A stretch of 51,075 nucleotides of DNA from positions 1 to 51,075 of the forward strand of contig CANQWX010000013.1 of the NCBI GenBank assembly GCA_947627665.1. The letters run 5' to 3'. Both the position numbers and the translations under genes were made by a program. Positions within the stretch are counted from its first letter, which is position 1. The number at the start of each line of letters is the position of its first letter. The notes beneath the pieces were generated by a model, which worked only from the letters and a program-made list of their open reading frames with translations, was not told the origin of the DNA and ran no database searches. This stretch comes from an uncultured Clostridia bacterium. Its GTDB lineage: Bacteria; Bacillota; Clostridia; Christensenellales; Borkfalkiaceae. This document shows, in pieces, positions 1-8,118 of this stretch.

Positions 1-204
1 ATGAAAGTATTTGCCGAACGGCTTATGGAGATGCGTAAAGAGAGAGGCTTGTCGCAGGCGACTGTTGCAAGAGATTTGGGTGTGAGTTTGGGGATCGTCT
101 GCTATTGGGAAACCAACAAGAGTGATCCGACGGCATCCAACATCGCAAAGGTCGCACGTTACTTCAACGTGTCGTCCGATTATCTCCTCGGTCTTGCAGA
201 CTAA
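1..204 (+). CDS. small XRE-family HTH transcriptional regulator
   Basis: This 67-residue protein is almost entirely a lambda-repressor-like helix-turn-helix domain (HTH_3, about residues 5-60). The pattern LSQATVARDLGVS, a WE.NKSDP turn and a closing YLLGLAD is typical of short clostridial XRE regulators. It has no effector or dimerisation domain beyond the HTH. The window starts exactly at its ATG, so promoter, ribosome binding site and a possible longer N terminus cannot be judged. It converges on the M50 protease gene. Target genes are not visible. Confidence 0.85.
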   Translation: MKVFAERLMEMRKERGLSQATVARDLGVSLGIVCYWETNKSDPTASNIAKVARYFNVSSDYLLGLAD

Positions 205-307
205 GTTTTTTACTATCCCCCACAACCGACAACTGAATATTCCTTCCTGCGACATATCAATGCCGGTTTGAAGCCGAAACATCGGTTGTTTTTTCTTTGA
301 AAACGTA

Positions 308-333
308 GCCCTGAAAAATCAGGGCTTTTTTGT
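308..333 (+). terminator. intrinsic terminator in the convergent gap
   Basis: A GCCCTGA/TCAGGGC stem with an A-rich loop is followed by a T-rich run on the plus strand. It overlaps the last codons of the minus-strand M50 gene and could end transcription of the upstream XRE gene. The hairpin also forms on the minus strand but has fewer Ts there. A weaker hairpin with T-tract lies just upstream at about 272-297. Confidence 0.6.
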
Positions 334-1212
334 TTTTTCCGCAAGTTCTTTCTCGAGTTCGTCCACCCCGAAGAGCGGCGATCTCTCCGCCGGGAAGGTC
401 CCCCCGAAATATCCGAGATAGCGTCCGCACTCCCCTTCTTCCGCCTCGGTAAGCCCCTCGCACGCCGAAAGACGGCAAAGTTTTTGCTGTGCCTCCCCCT
501 CTTTCCCCGCCGCAAGCAGGTATTGCGCCTGCAACATGAGAAGGGCGTGATAGGCGGGAAGGTCCTCCCGCACAACGGGCGCGGCGAAGAGAAGTTCTTC
601 GGGAAGATCGGAATACTTCCCCTTATATAAGAGTCCCTGCGCAGTGAGCACGCGGAGGGCGACCTCTTCCTCGGGACGGCGTTTGGAAAGCCCCAGGAGG
701 ACGGCGCCGTCCGTCTTGCCCGCGGGAAGTTCGGCGGGAAGAAGGGAGCGCAACCCCTCATAGAACATAAAGCCCGACAGCGCGCCGCAGCCCGCGGGGT
801 GCGCGGGCAGAAGCAGCCACAAAAGAAAGAGCGCGGCGCCGAGCGCAACGTTTACGGCCGCCCCGCCGAGGGTGAGCGCAACAAATTTTCCCCTGACATG
901 CTTTCCGTTTTTGGGGTACATCGCCGTTTCCCCCGCGACCGGACCCCGCGTATAGGGGTGGAACCCGAAGCGGGCGAGTTTCATTCCCGCAAGCGCGCCG
1001 AACAAGAGATGTCCGCATTCGTGCAAAAGCACGGGAAGTCCCACGACCGAGAGGGCGACCGCCAAAGGATACTGCCAAAGCTCCGCATCCCCGCGCGGAA
1101 ATTCTGCACGCGACGGCACGAAAAGGGAGAGAAGCAGCATGCCGATCCCGAACACAACAAAGAGGACCGCATCCGCAATATGATATAAAATTCGCTTGGT
1201 CCTGCCGCTCAT
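319..1212 (-). CDS. M50-family (site-2-protease-like) membrane metalloprotease
   Basis: The 297-residue membrane protein has a zinc-binding HECGH motif (residues 64-68) inside a hydrophobic segment. A second hydrophobic region at about 110-136 is followed near residue 168 by KTDG, where M50 peptidases carry the third metal ligand Asp. The C-terminal half is soluble and tetratricopeptide-like in feel, without a domain I can name. The start is the ATG that overlaps the upstream ppx stop as ATGA; a TTG seven codons earlier is possible. It lies at the end of the yabP-yabQ-divIC-ppx group. Intramembrane proteolysis is inferred from the motif and the substrate is unknown. SpoIVFB is another M50 member, but this protein lacks features that would assign it there. 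Confidence 0.7.
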   Translation of the reverse strand: MSGRTKRILYHIADAVLFVVFGIGMLLLSLFVPSRAEFPRGDAELWQYPLAVALSVVGLPVLLHECGHLLFGALAGMKLARFGFHPYTRGPVAGETAMYPKNGKHVRGKFVALTLGGAAVNVALGAALFLLWLLLPAHPAGCGALSGFMFYEGLRSLLPAELPAGKTDGAVLLGLSKRRPEEEVALRVLTAQGLLYKGKYSDLPEELLFAAPVVREDLPAYHALLMLQAQYLLAAGKEGEAQQKLCRLSACEGLTEAEEGECGRYLGYFGGTFPAERSPLFGVDELEKELAEKTKKP

Positions 1213-2066
1213 TTCAGCCCCCGCAAGTAACAATACCCCTCTAAATTGTCCCGATCGGAGGCATAAATCCCCGTCAAAGACAGCTTTTTCATGATCTCCG
1301 ATAGCAAAAGCGCCCCGCCCGCGATGATGTCCGCGCGGCGTTCGTCCATGCCCTTGATTTGTTTGCGCTCCTCCGCCGTGAGGGAGAGAAGCCTGTCCGC
1401 AAGGGCGAAAATTTGCGCTTGCGGCATATAAAAATCCTGAATTTTTTGTCCGTCGTACGCTTCCAGCCCGAGCAACACCGAGGCAAGCGTGGAGCCTGTG
1501 CCGCCGATCGCATAAATCTTTCCGACGGGACGCACGCCCTCAAGAGGCGCGATCTGCGTTTGGATCTCGGCGAGCAGCTTGTCCCGCTCCTCACCGCAGG
1601 TATCATGGAGCCGCACCGCGCCGACAGGCAGGGACAGAGAAAACTTTATTTTTCCGCCCGCGCGGACGCAGACTTCCGTGCTGGCGCCGCCGATGTCGAC
1701 GATGCCGCCCTCTTGCGCCATCCCGATCGCGCCCGAAAGCCCGAGCAGCGCCTCCTCTTCGCCCGAAACGACGTCCACTCCGATGCCGCAACGCTGTTTC
1801 ACTGCCGAACAGAAATCCGCGCCGTTTTCCGCAGCGCGCACCGCCGCCGTCGCAAAGGCATGCACCTGTGCGCCGCGGCGCCGTCCCTCGGCGGCAAATT
1901 CTTCCACCGCCCGCACGGTGCGCGAGATCGCCGCGGGGCAGAGCCTGCCCGAAAGCGCAAGCCCTTCGCCCAGCCGCGTCGTGTTGACCCTCTTATAGAA
2001 AGATTTTCCGCCCGCCCAAAGCATGAGGCGGACGGAATTGGAACCGATATCAATGATCGCTTGCAT
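1209..2066 (-). CDS. ppx: Ppx/GppA-family phosphatase
   Basis: This 285-residue protein has the ASKHA (actin-like ATPase) fold signature of exopolyphosphatase/pppGpp phosphatases. It starts with the phosphate-1 loop DIGSNSVRL, has the catalytic Glu region around SGEEEA, and carries the second glycine-rich loop VDIGGASTEV and a third IGGTGSTL. The length matches the short single-module family without the HD-like C-terminal domains of E. coli Ppx. Its ATG overlaps the divIC stop by one base (TAATG), so the two are probably translationally coupled. Whether polyphosphate or pppGpp is the substrate cannot be told from sequence. Confidence 0.85.
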   Translation of the reverse strand: MQAIIDIGSNSVRLMLWAGGKSFYKRVNTTRLGEGLALSGRLCPAAISRTVRAVEEFAAEGRRRGAQVHAFATAAVRAAENGADFCSAVKQRCGIGVDVVSGEEEALLGLSGAIGMAQEGGIVDIGGASTEVCVRAGGKIKFSLSLPVGAVRLHDTCGEERDKLLAEIQTQIAPLEGVRPVGKIYAIGGTGSTLASVLLGLEAYDGQKIQDFYMPQAQIFALADRLLSLTAEERKQIKGMDERRADIIAGGALLLSEIMKKLSLTGIYASDRDNLEGYCYLRGLK

Positions 2067-2335
2067 TACTTAAAGCCGTATTGACGGGCGTAATAGTATA
2101 GCCCTTCGCCGGACCGATAGTAGTTCAGATCCTTTTCGCCCTGTTCGACCGCGGACCGATACTCATCGGTGAGATCGTCGAGATGCTCCTTGCGGGAGTT
2201 CTTTGTGCCGATGATCACGCCCTGTATGATGAGAATGACCACCAAGAAAACGATGAGCAACACGCCCGCGACGGTCGCTCCCACCGCGATGCGCTTTGCT
2301 TTTTCTTCCGTGATCCCCTCGCCTTTCCTTGACAT
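2066..2335 (-). CDS. divIC: DivIC/FtsB-like septum formation initiator
   Basis: The 89-residue protein has a basic cytoplasmic N terminus, one transmembrane segment (about residues 16-43) and a short charged, coiled-coil-prone extracellular tail ending in a YYYARQYGF motif. This is the FtsB/DivIC plan, in which the protein bridges FtsL and DivIB in the division complex. The chosen ATG has an AGAAGGA ribosome binding site. The order yabP-yabQ-divIC is the same as in Bacillus and many Clostridia, which supports the assignment despite the low sequence conservation of this family. The upstream yabQ frame runs on into this gene. Confidence 0.8.
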   Translation of the reverse strand: MSRKGEGITEEKAKRIAVGATVAGVLLIVFLVVILIIQGVIIGTKNSRKEHLDDLTDEYRSAVEQGEKDLNYYRSGEGLYYYARQYGFK

Positions 2336-2660
2336 TTCGAGTCCTTCTCTTTTGAAGATTGCGTACAATATTATTATATACCTTCCCCGCAAAAAAAGCA
2401 ACCGTTTTGTGCAGGCTTTTCAAATAAAGGAAAAAACCCGCGGCGCAACCCAATAAATGGTAAAAACGGAAGGGCGGCAGGGCGAAATTCAACGAAAAGA
2501 GCAGGTAAAGCCCCGTAAAAAGAGCGCAAAAAAGCGCCTCGGCGACAGCGGTGAGCGCGCGGCTGCGGAAGGGATAGGCAAGTCCCGTGAGAACATCGTA
2601 GAGCGCGCCGCCGAGAAGCCCGAGCAGCGCACAGAGCAAGAGCGCGTGAAAATGGCTCAC
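2163..2660 (-). CDS. yabQ: spore cortex biosynthesis protein YabQ, with doubtful C terminus
   Basis: The first ~95 residues are a good YabQ: a short N terminus, then three to four hydrophobic helices with a GGALYDVL segment, ending LKSLHKTVAFFAGKVYNNI. YabQ is a membrane protein needed for spore cortex formation. The start codon overlaps the yabP stop as ATGA. The open frame then continues for 173 bases inside divIC and encodes a very basic, Arg/His/Gly-rich tail that looks like out-of-frame divIC rather than YabQ. A single-base slip near 2375-2395 would instead give a protein stopping at about 2374. Either the overlap is real or there is a frameshift. Confidence 0.7.
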   Translation of the reverse strand: MSHFHALLLCALLGLLGGALYDVLTGLAYPFRSRALTAVAEALFCALFTGLYLLFSLNFALPPFRFYHLLGCAAGFFLYLKSLHKTVAFFAGKVYNNIVRNLQKRRTRNVKERRGDHGRKSKAHRGGSDRRGRVAHRFLGGHSHHTGRDHRHKELPQGASRRSHR

Positions 2661-2908
2661 TTAAAGATCCCCGAGAGCTTTCCCTTGGCGGCGCCGTAGC
2701 GCAACGCATGCACCTCGCCGCTCGCCGAGAAATTGCCGCTCCCTTGCGAAAAGGCGAGGATCTTGAGGCGGTTGCCGTCGATCGTCACCCGCTGCCCGCC
2801 CACCGTCAGGGTGATGCGCGTTTCGGAAAAGGCGTCTACGCTCTCCACACAGGTCATCGTGATCTTTGTCCGCTGTTCGATGGTGAGAATGCTCCGATCG
2901 TTTTCCAT
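2657..2908 (-). CDS. yabP: sporulation protein YabP
   Basis: The 83-residue protein matches YabP/YqfC-type spore proteins. It is a small all-beta protein with the sequence flow ITMTCVESV, F.E..I.L.VGGQRVTIDG, LKIL.F....G.....GEV..L.YG. YabP is needed for spore cortex or coat assembly in Bacillus, where it lies directly before yabQ as here. No transmembrane segment is present. It is the first gene of a tightly packed group (ATGA overlap with yabQ). I could not find a convincing vegetative promoter in the ~35 bases between its start and the upstream terminator, consistent with a forespore or mother-cell sigma factor, but this is not shown. Confidence 0.85.
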   Translation of the reverse strand: MENDRSILTIEQRTKITMTCVESVDAFSETRITLTVGGQRVTIDGNRLKILAFSQGSGNFSASGEVHALRYGAAKGKLSGIFK

Positions 2909-2929
2909 GCTCTAAGGCTATGCAAAGAG

Positions 2930-2968
2930 CCGCAAAAATAGAACAAACCGCCCGATTTGGGCGGTTTG
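2930..2968 (-). terminator. intrinsic terminator for typA
   Basis: A perfect 10-bp stem (2944-2953 with 2959-2968, five-base loop) is followed on the minus strand by a T-rich stretch. It stands downstream of typA and upstream of yabP, so it should separate the two minus-strand units. Confidence 0.75.
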
Positions 2969-2977
2969 AAGGCGATT

Positions 2978-3044
2978 ATGTCACGCATAATACTATGTTT
3001 ACGGCCCTTATGTGGTGTATTATGTGTAACATAGTACTATGCTA
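2978..3044 (+). repeat. palindromic repeat, copy 1 of a dispersed family
   Basis: The arms 2978-2993 and 3018-3033 pair at 14 of 16 positions. The element then runs into the palindrome ATAGTACTAT and the word GCTAA. The left arm TATGTCACGCATA and the right end ACATAGTACTATGCTAA recur, in the same orientation, at 47209-47253 after the dnaD-like gene. Both copies lie just past the end of a gene. It may be a small mobile palindromic (REP/MITE-like) unit or an RNA hairpin. No coding capacity is seen. Confidence 0.7.
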
Positions 3045-3074
3045 AGCTGCTTTTTGGGCATGTCGGCGTGCTTT

Positions 3075-4901
3075 TTACTGTACCTTCGCCTTTGCACGGG
3101 CCTTGGCACGCAGTTCCCCATCGAGAATGCGCTTGCGGATGCGGACGCTGAGCGGCGTGACTTCCAACAGTTCGTCGTCCTTGATAAATTCCAGACATTC
3201 TTCGAGGCTCATGCGTTTGGGGGTAATGAGGCGGAGCGCTTCGTCCGAAGAGGAGGAGCGGGTGTTCGTGAGATGTTTCGTCTTGCAGACGTTGACGTTG
3301 ATGTCCTCGTCCTTGGGAGAAAACCCGATGACCATGCCCTCGTAGACCTGCACGCCCGCGCCGATGAAGAGGGTCCCTCTCCCCTGCGCGTTGAATAGTC
3401 CGTAGGTGACAGCCTCCCCCGTTTCGAAGGCGACGAGCGAACCCGTGCTGCGCCTTGCGATCTCTCCCTTGTAGGGCTGGTATTCGTAGAACACCGAACT
3501 CATCACGCCCTCGCCCTTGGTGTCCGTCAAAAACTCGCTCTTGTAGCCGAACAGGCCGCGCGCGGGAACCAAAAATTCGAGGCGCATCCGCGAACCGACG
3601 GCGCTCATGTGGACAAGCTCCCCTTTCCTTTCGCCCATGCTCTGGAACACGGGGCCTGTGCTCGTTTCGGGAACGTCTATGATGAGCCGCTCCACGGGTT
3701 CGTAGCGCTGCCCGTCGATCTCCTTGAAGAGGACTTTCGGCGCGCTCACCTGGAATTCGTACCCCTCGCGGCGCATGGTTTCGATGAGAATGGAGAGGTG
3801 CATCTCTCCCCTGCCGCTCACGCGGAAAGCGTCGGCCGAATCGGTGTCCTCCACGCGGAGGGACACATCGCGCAAGAGTTCGCGGTAGAGCCTGTCGCGG
3901 AGGTGCCGCGTGGTGACCCACTTCCCCTCTTTGCCCGCAAAGGGAGAATCGTTGACGGAGAAGATCATCTCCACGGTGGGTTCGGAGATCTTGACGAAGG
4001 GCACCGGCTCCACACAGGCCGTCGAACAGACCGTATCGCCGATGTTGATGCCCTCAAGGCCCGCAAAGCAGACGATGTCGCCCGCGCGGGCGCTCTCGCA
4101 CGGGACGCGGTTCAAGCCCTCGATCTCGTACAGCCCCACAAGTTTCCCCTTGGTGTTGACCTCTTCGTGATTATAATTGCACACGACGACTTCGCGGTTG
4201 GGCTGCGCCACGCCGCGCTCGATCCTGCCGATGCCGATCCTGCCGACGTATTCGTTATAGTCGATGGAAGAAACGAGGATCTGCAGCTCCCCTTCGTCAT
4301 CCATTTCGAGGGGCGGGAAGTGGGAGAGAATGGTGTCGAACAGCGGTTTTAGGTCCTTGCCCTCCTCCGCGGGGTCGAGGGAAGAAGTGCCCTCTCTGCC
4401 CGAGCAGTAAATAAACGGGCTGTCGAGCTGTTCGTCGGTCGCGTTGAGGTCCATCAAGAGTTCGAGGACTTCGTCGTTCACCTCGGAGATACGGGCGTCG
4501 GGGCGGTCGATCTTGTTGACGACGATGATGAGTTTCAAGCCGAGTTCGAGCGCCTTTTGGGTGACGAAGCGGGTCTGCGGCATGGGGCCTTCGGCGGCGT
4601 CTACGAGAAGGAGCACGCCCGAAACCATTTTGAGCGACCGCTCTACTTCGCCCGAGAAATCGGCGTGGCCGGGGGTATCGACGATGTTGATCTTCACCCC
4701 GTTATAGTGGATGGAAGTGTTCTTTGCGAGGATGGTGATGCCGCGCTCGCGCTCGAGATCGCCGCTGTCCATCACGCGCTCCTCCACCGCCTGGTTCTCG
4801 CGGAAGGTGCCGCTCTGTTTGAGCATCTGGTCGACGAGGGTCGTCTTGCCGTGGTCGACGTGCGCGATGATCGCTATGTTGCGTAAATCGTTTCTGATCA
4901 T
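3075..4901 (-). CDS. typA: ribosome-associated GTPase TypA/BipA
   Basis: The 608-residue protein is a full translational GTPase. The G domain begins at once with IAHVDHGKTTLVD (G1), then RGITI (G2), DTPGHADF (G3) and NKIDRPDA (G4). It continues with EF-G-like domains II, III and V and the BipA-specific C-terminal domain. TypA acts on the ribosome, in 50S assembly and stress or cold adaptation. The start is the ATG preceding IRNDLRN, with AAAGGA nine bases upstream; the frame is open 21 codons further but without a better signal. It has its own SigA promoter and terminator and so looks monocistronic. Confidence 0.95.
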   Translation of the reverse strand: MIRNDLRNIAIIAHVDHGKTTLVDQMLKQSGTFRENQAVEERVMDSGDLERERGITILAKNTSIHYNGVKINIVDTPGHADFSGEVERSLKMVSGVLLLVDAAEGPMPQTRFVTQKALELGLKLIIVVNKIDRPDARISEVNDEVLELLMDLNATDEQLDSPFIYCSGREGTSSLDPAEEGKDLKPLFDTILSHFPPLEMDDEGELQILVSSIDYNEYVGRIGIGRIERGVAQPNREVVVCNYNHEEVNTKGKLVGLYEIEGLNRVPCESARAGDIVCFAGLEGINIGDTVCSTACVEPVPFVKISEPTVEMIFSVNDSPFAGKEGKWVTTRHLRDRLYRELLRDVSLRVEDTDSADAFRVSGRGEMHLSILIETMRREGYEFQVSAPKVLFKEIDGQRYEPVERLIIDVPETSTGPVFQSMGERKGELVHMSAVGSRMRLEFLVPARGLFGYKSEFLTDTKGEGVMSSVFYEYQPYKGEIARRSTGSLVAFETGEAVTYGLFNAQGRGTLFIGAGVQVYEGMVIGFSPKDEDINVNVCKTKHLTNTRSSSSDEALRLITPKRMSLEECLEFIKDDELLEVTPLSVRIRKRILDGELRAKARAKAKVQ

Positions 4902-4932
4902 AAATGTATGTTCCTTTGAAAAACCACAGATG

Positions 4933-4961
4933 ATTATAGTACTTTTCCGCGCTTTTGACAA
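4933..4961 (-). promoter_or_regulatory. SigA-type promoter of typA
   Basis: Reading the minus strand, TTGTCA (4956-4961) and TATAAT (4933-4938) are 17 bases apart, about 32 bases before the typA start. Confidence 0.75.
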
Positions 4962-4966
4962 CAAAA

Positions 4967-4997
4967 AAGAGGGGATTTTACGAAAAAATACCCTCTT
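4967..4997 (-). terminator. intrinsic terminator after folA
   Basis: On the minus strand AAGAGGG pairs with CCCTCTT, followed by six Ts, seven bases beyond the folA stop. It separates folA from the typA promoter. Confidence 0.6.
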
Positions 4998-5003
4998 GGG
5001 GAT

Positions 5004-5495
5004 TTATTGCACCCGCTTGTTGCGGTAGGTGCAGAACTTGATCGTGTAGCCGTTGTCCTCTTGGGGTTCGCTCTCAAAGACGAGGGTGAAATTTTCGTCT
5101 TTGTCAAGATCGGGTGCGAACACGTCCGCCCTGCCCACAGCTTCCACTTTGGTGACGAGGACCTCGGTGCAGTAAGGAATGAGCGTGCGGTACACGCTCG
5201 CCCCGCCGATGACGAACACGTCGTCCTGCGGGTATTTTTTGACCTCTTCGAAAAGTTCGTCGAGGTTATGCACGGTGATAACGTCCCCGTCGACGGTTTC
5301 GGGCGAGAGGACGATGTTGACGCGGTTTTTTAAGGGCTTGCCGCTCGGAAAAGAGCGCAGGGTATTCCGCCCCATGACGACGACTTTGCCCTTCGTCGTT
5401 TCGCGGAAAAATTTCATATCTTTGGGGAGGGAGAACATTAAATCGTTCTTTTTTCCGATCCCCCACTCCTTGTCTGCATGGAAAATAGCTTTCAT
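5004..5495 (-). CDS. folA: dihydrofolate reductase
   Basis: The 163-residue protein is a standard bacterial DHFR: KEWGIGKKNDLMFSLPKDM (Met20 loop and the acidic substrate-binding residue), VVMGRNTLRSFP, then VFVIGGASVYRTL (NADPH loop). It reduces dihydrofolate to tetrahydrofolate and so supports the ThyA reaction. thyA lies in the same direction 2.6 kb away, separated by a lipoprotein gene and two repeat regions. There is no good Shine-Dalgarno sequence in front of the ATG. A possible -10 (TATAAC on the minus strand) sits near 5568 at the edge of the repeat. Confidence 0.95.
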   Translation of the reverse strand: MKAIFHADKEWGIGKKNDLMFSLPKDMKFFRETTKGKVVVMGRNTLRSFPSGKPLKNRVNIVLSPETVDGDVITVHNLDELFEEVKKYPQDDVFVIGGASVYRTLIPYCTEVLVTKVEAVGRADVFAPDLDKDENFTLVFESEPQEDNGYTIKFCTYRNKRVQ

Positions 5496-5565
5496 AAGTG
5501 TTCACACGTTTCTTTGCTCGCCCCTGCGGGGCTTCGAAAAGAAACGTCGTGAGGAAACCCTCCTT

Positions 5566-6172
5566 GTTATAATGCGGACACCCTTCGACAGGCTCAGGGT
5601 GACGTAAATAGAACAAACGCGCGGCGGGCGGAATGACAATAGGCTTTATAATGTCATCCCGAGCGTAGTCGAGGGATCTCTACCTTATTTTTAATATTGT
5701 TGAGATTTCTCCGCTTCGCTCATTGCATTCGCTTCGGTCGAAATGACAGTTGGGAATGTTACCCACCCCCTTGATCCCCCTCCCATGGAGGGGGTCCCTT
5801 CACCCTCTCCGTGGGAGAGGGGTAGGGGTGTGGGGCGGGTCCTAATTACGTCATTTCGAGCTTGTCGAGAAATCTTTTGCTGTCCCATTTAGGGAAAGTG
5901 GCGCGCATGCGCCGAAAGGGTTTCTCAGTTGCGGCGGCAGGGACCGCCGCAACCCCCTCGGCGAGGCCACGCCTCATGTCGCGGCGTTCCTCACAGTCCG
6001 CAGGACTGTTGAGGAGAACAACGCCGCTCCACCCTCAGGCTCGCTTCGCTCGCCAGCTCCCCTGTGAGGGGCGCCGAGTGCCCACCCCCTGAATCCCCCT
6101 CCAATGGAGGGGGTGGTGGTTCGCTCGCCCCCTCCGTGGGAGGCGCCAAGTTACCCCGCGCGGAGCGGAGGG
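5566..6172. repeat. intergenic repeat region A (between folA and lipoprotein gene)
   Basis: About 600 bases without a credible gene. It holds a ~111-bp block (5638-5748) that returns in direct orientation at 7811-7922. It also has the word CCCCTTGATCCCCCTCC (5767-5783), a TCATTTCGAG...GAGAAATC unit (5850-5873), a palindromic unit CAGCTCCCC..GGGGCGCC (6053-6075) and a TGGAGGGGGTGGTGG unit (6105-6130). The repeats run right up to the stop codon of the lipoprotein gene. Short frames here translate to low-complexity sequence and were not called. Confidence 0.8.
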
Positions 6173-7639
6173 TCAGGCGATTTTGCCGATCGTCATGATC
6201 GGAGCGTCAAATAAGACAAGATTTTCGCTCGAAACTTCGGCAATATGTTGTAGCCCAAACTCCAAAGTCCATCTTCCTTCTACATTTTGCAAAACATTTT
6301 GCAGGCAACCCAATCCAGCAAGAAGCCCACGGGGTTGAAATTCAATGATTTCAAGTTTCCCTGCCTGTTCAATAAGATAATACTGAGCCCATTGTCTACC
6401 ATCCCCATGCCCATTTATAGGTCCCATAGGTATCTTAAAAGCAAAGAAAATTTTTGCGCCCGTATAGTCGGGGTCGGCAGCGTTTTTTTCCTTGTGATAT
6501 TTTTCAAAGACATTTTTTGTCAATGTTTCAAATTCTTGCTTGTGCGCCGTTTCGTAATCTTCGTCAAGAGTGGTGTATTCGACTTCAATATATTTAATAC
6601 TTGTTCCTATTCTTCTTTGATTAATTTGCATTAAATAATCTTTAAATTCTTTTCTTGTCATGGTTTCTTTATTTTTTAAAGAAGCATAAAAAGCAGAGTC
6701 ATAAAAATAAGATTCTATAATACCAATTTGACCATCAATATCAAGAATTAGTCCAAAAGCAATCTTATCTTTTGAAGGATTTATATATAAAACTTCTCTT
6801 GTAAATGCCGTTCCATTTTTACTTGATGAAGCAAACATATCTTTTCCATATTGATTTCCTTCGCCTTCATTTTTCAGCCACGGTTCAAGCACATCTTTGA
6901 TTGCTTTCACATTCCAAACCGTTTCGCCGTTTTCGTCGGTCGTGAAGATAAAATTAGAGGCGTCGGTATCGTCCACCGCGTCGGCGGGGAGAGATACGGC
7001 GGTCGTGCCGAGTTTGGTGAGCGTAAACTTCTTCTGCGCCGTTTCGACCGTAAGCGCGGTTTCGGTGACGGTCGCCTCTATCGTTTCGCCCGAGGCGGTT
7101 CCCGTAAGCAGGTTTTCCTCTGCCTCGAAGTCGCTCCAAACGACGTCGCTCAAAACCGCCGTCAAAGAGGAGAAAATCTCCGCCGCCGTCGTTTCGGAAA
7201 AGTCTTTATGCCATTCGGAATCGCGGAGGGTGTAGGAATAATTTTGATCGTCCTCTGTGACGTAGAACACCGACGCGCCGTTTTCGGTCACTTTGAGCTT
7301 TGCGCCCTCGAACTCGGCGACATACTCCGCGCCGATTTCCGTATAGGTAAAATTTTTGTCGGCGTTGATCTTCTGCACCGCGGCGTTAAAAGCAGAGATC
7401 GCCTCCTCCTTTGTCTTTGCGGGAGTTTGCGTGGGGTCGTCTTGTTCTTTATCGGGGTCGGGCGTGACGGAAGGCTCGCCTTTGTCCTTATCTTTATCGG
7501 GGTCGGGTGTTGTCGTGCCGGTTGAGGGCGTTTGCGTCGTTTGCCCTTGGTTGCCGCTATTGCAACCTGCCGCGCCCATAGCGAATATCATCACCGCGCC
7601 CATGCCGAGTGCCAATAACCGTTTGTGTAACTCTTTCAT
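6173..7639 (-). CDS. predicted lipoprotein of unknown function
   Basis: The 488-residue protein has a lipoprotein signal peptide with lipobox MGAAGC (Cys26). A low-complexity Thr/Pro/Asp/Lys linker to about residue 80 follows, then a globular region I do not recognise. The start is the second in-frame ATG, which has GGAG at proper distance; one four codons earlier lacks this. Codon and base composition change inside the gene. The N-terminal half is GC-rich like its neighbours, while the part encoding about residues 250-460 (6230-6900) is distinctly AT-rich. The gene stands alone between two copies of the same intergenic repeats, splitting the folA/thyA neighbourhood. It is probably surface-exposed. 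Confidence 0.75.
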   Translation of the reverse strand: MKELHKRLLALGMGAVMIFAMGAAGCNSGNQGQTTQTPSTGTTTPDPDKDKDKGEPSVTPDPDKEQDDPTQTPAKTKEEAISAFNAAVQKINADKNFTYTEIGAEYVAEFEGAKLKVTENGASVFYVTEDDQNYSYTLRDSEWHKDFSETTAAEIFSSLTAVLSDVVWSDFEAEENLLTGTASGETIEATVTETALTVETAQKKFTLTKLGTTAVSLPADAVDDTDASNFIFTTDENGETVWNVKAIKDVLEPWLKNEGEGNQYGKDMFASSSKNGTAFTREVLYINPSKDKIAFGLILDIDGQIGIIESYFYDSAFYASLKNKETMTRKEFKDYLMQINQRRIGTSIKYIEVEYTTLDEDYETAHKQEFETLTKNVFEKYHKEKNAADPDYTGAKIFFAFKIPMGPINGHGDGRQWAQYYLIEQAGKLEIIEFQPRGLLAGLGCLQNVLQNVEGRWTLEFGLQHIAEVSSENLVLFDAPIMTIGKIA

Positions 7640-7667
7640 TTTTTTCTCCATGATTTTGTTTTATTTA

Positions 7668-8118
7668 ATAATAAGGTAGAGATGTTTCGACTTCGGCTTG
7701 CGCCTCCGCTCAACATGACGTGTTTTGGGAATACGGTAGAGATGTTTGCTTCGTCGCTGCATTCCTCGTGCCACGCTTGGAAAATCAGAACAGCGGGCGG
7801 TCAAAATGAAAATAGGCTTTATAATGTCATCCCGAGCGTAGTCGAAGGATCTCTACCTTATTTTTAATGTTGTTGAGATTTCTCCACTTCGCTCACTTTC
7901 GTTCGCTTCGGTCGAAATGACAAATAAAAGGTTGCACTGTCGAAATGACAGATTGGGGTAGTGCCCACCCCCTTGATCCCCCTCCGAGGGAGGGGGTCCC
8001 TTCACCCTCTCCGAGTGCCCACCCCCTGAATCCCCCTCCCGTGGAGGGGGTGGTGGTTCGCTCGCCCGCTCTCATGGAGGGGGTGGTGGTTCGCTCGCCC
8101 CCTCCCATGGAGGGGGGA
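7668..8118. repeat. intergenic repeat region B (between lipoprotein gene and thyA)
   Basis: About 450 bases made largely of the same modules as region A. The ~112-bp block 7811-7922 matches 5638-5748 at roughly 95 % in the same orientation. CCCCCTTGATCCCCCTCC recurs at 7969-7986. TGGAGGGGGTGGTGGTTCG units stand at 8042-8067 and 8075-8100, a near-tandem pair 33 bases apart. A GGTAGAGATGTTT word occurs twice (7675 and 7735). No gene is supported. Confidence 0.8.

Noticed and set aside
5862-6092. 76-codon plus-strand frame in repeat region A
   Set aside because: Composed of translated repeat modules, without start signal.
7960-8115. CRISPR-like alternation of short repeats
   Set aside because: Units are G-rich, unequal in spacing (33 bases once) and not separated by unique spacers of constant length; no cas genes are present.
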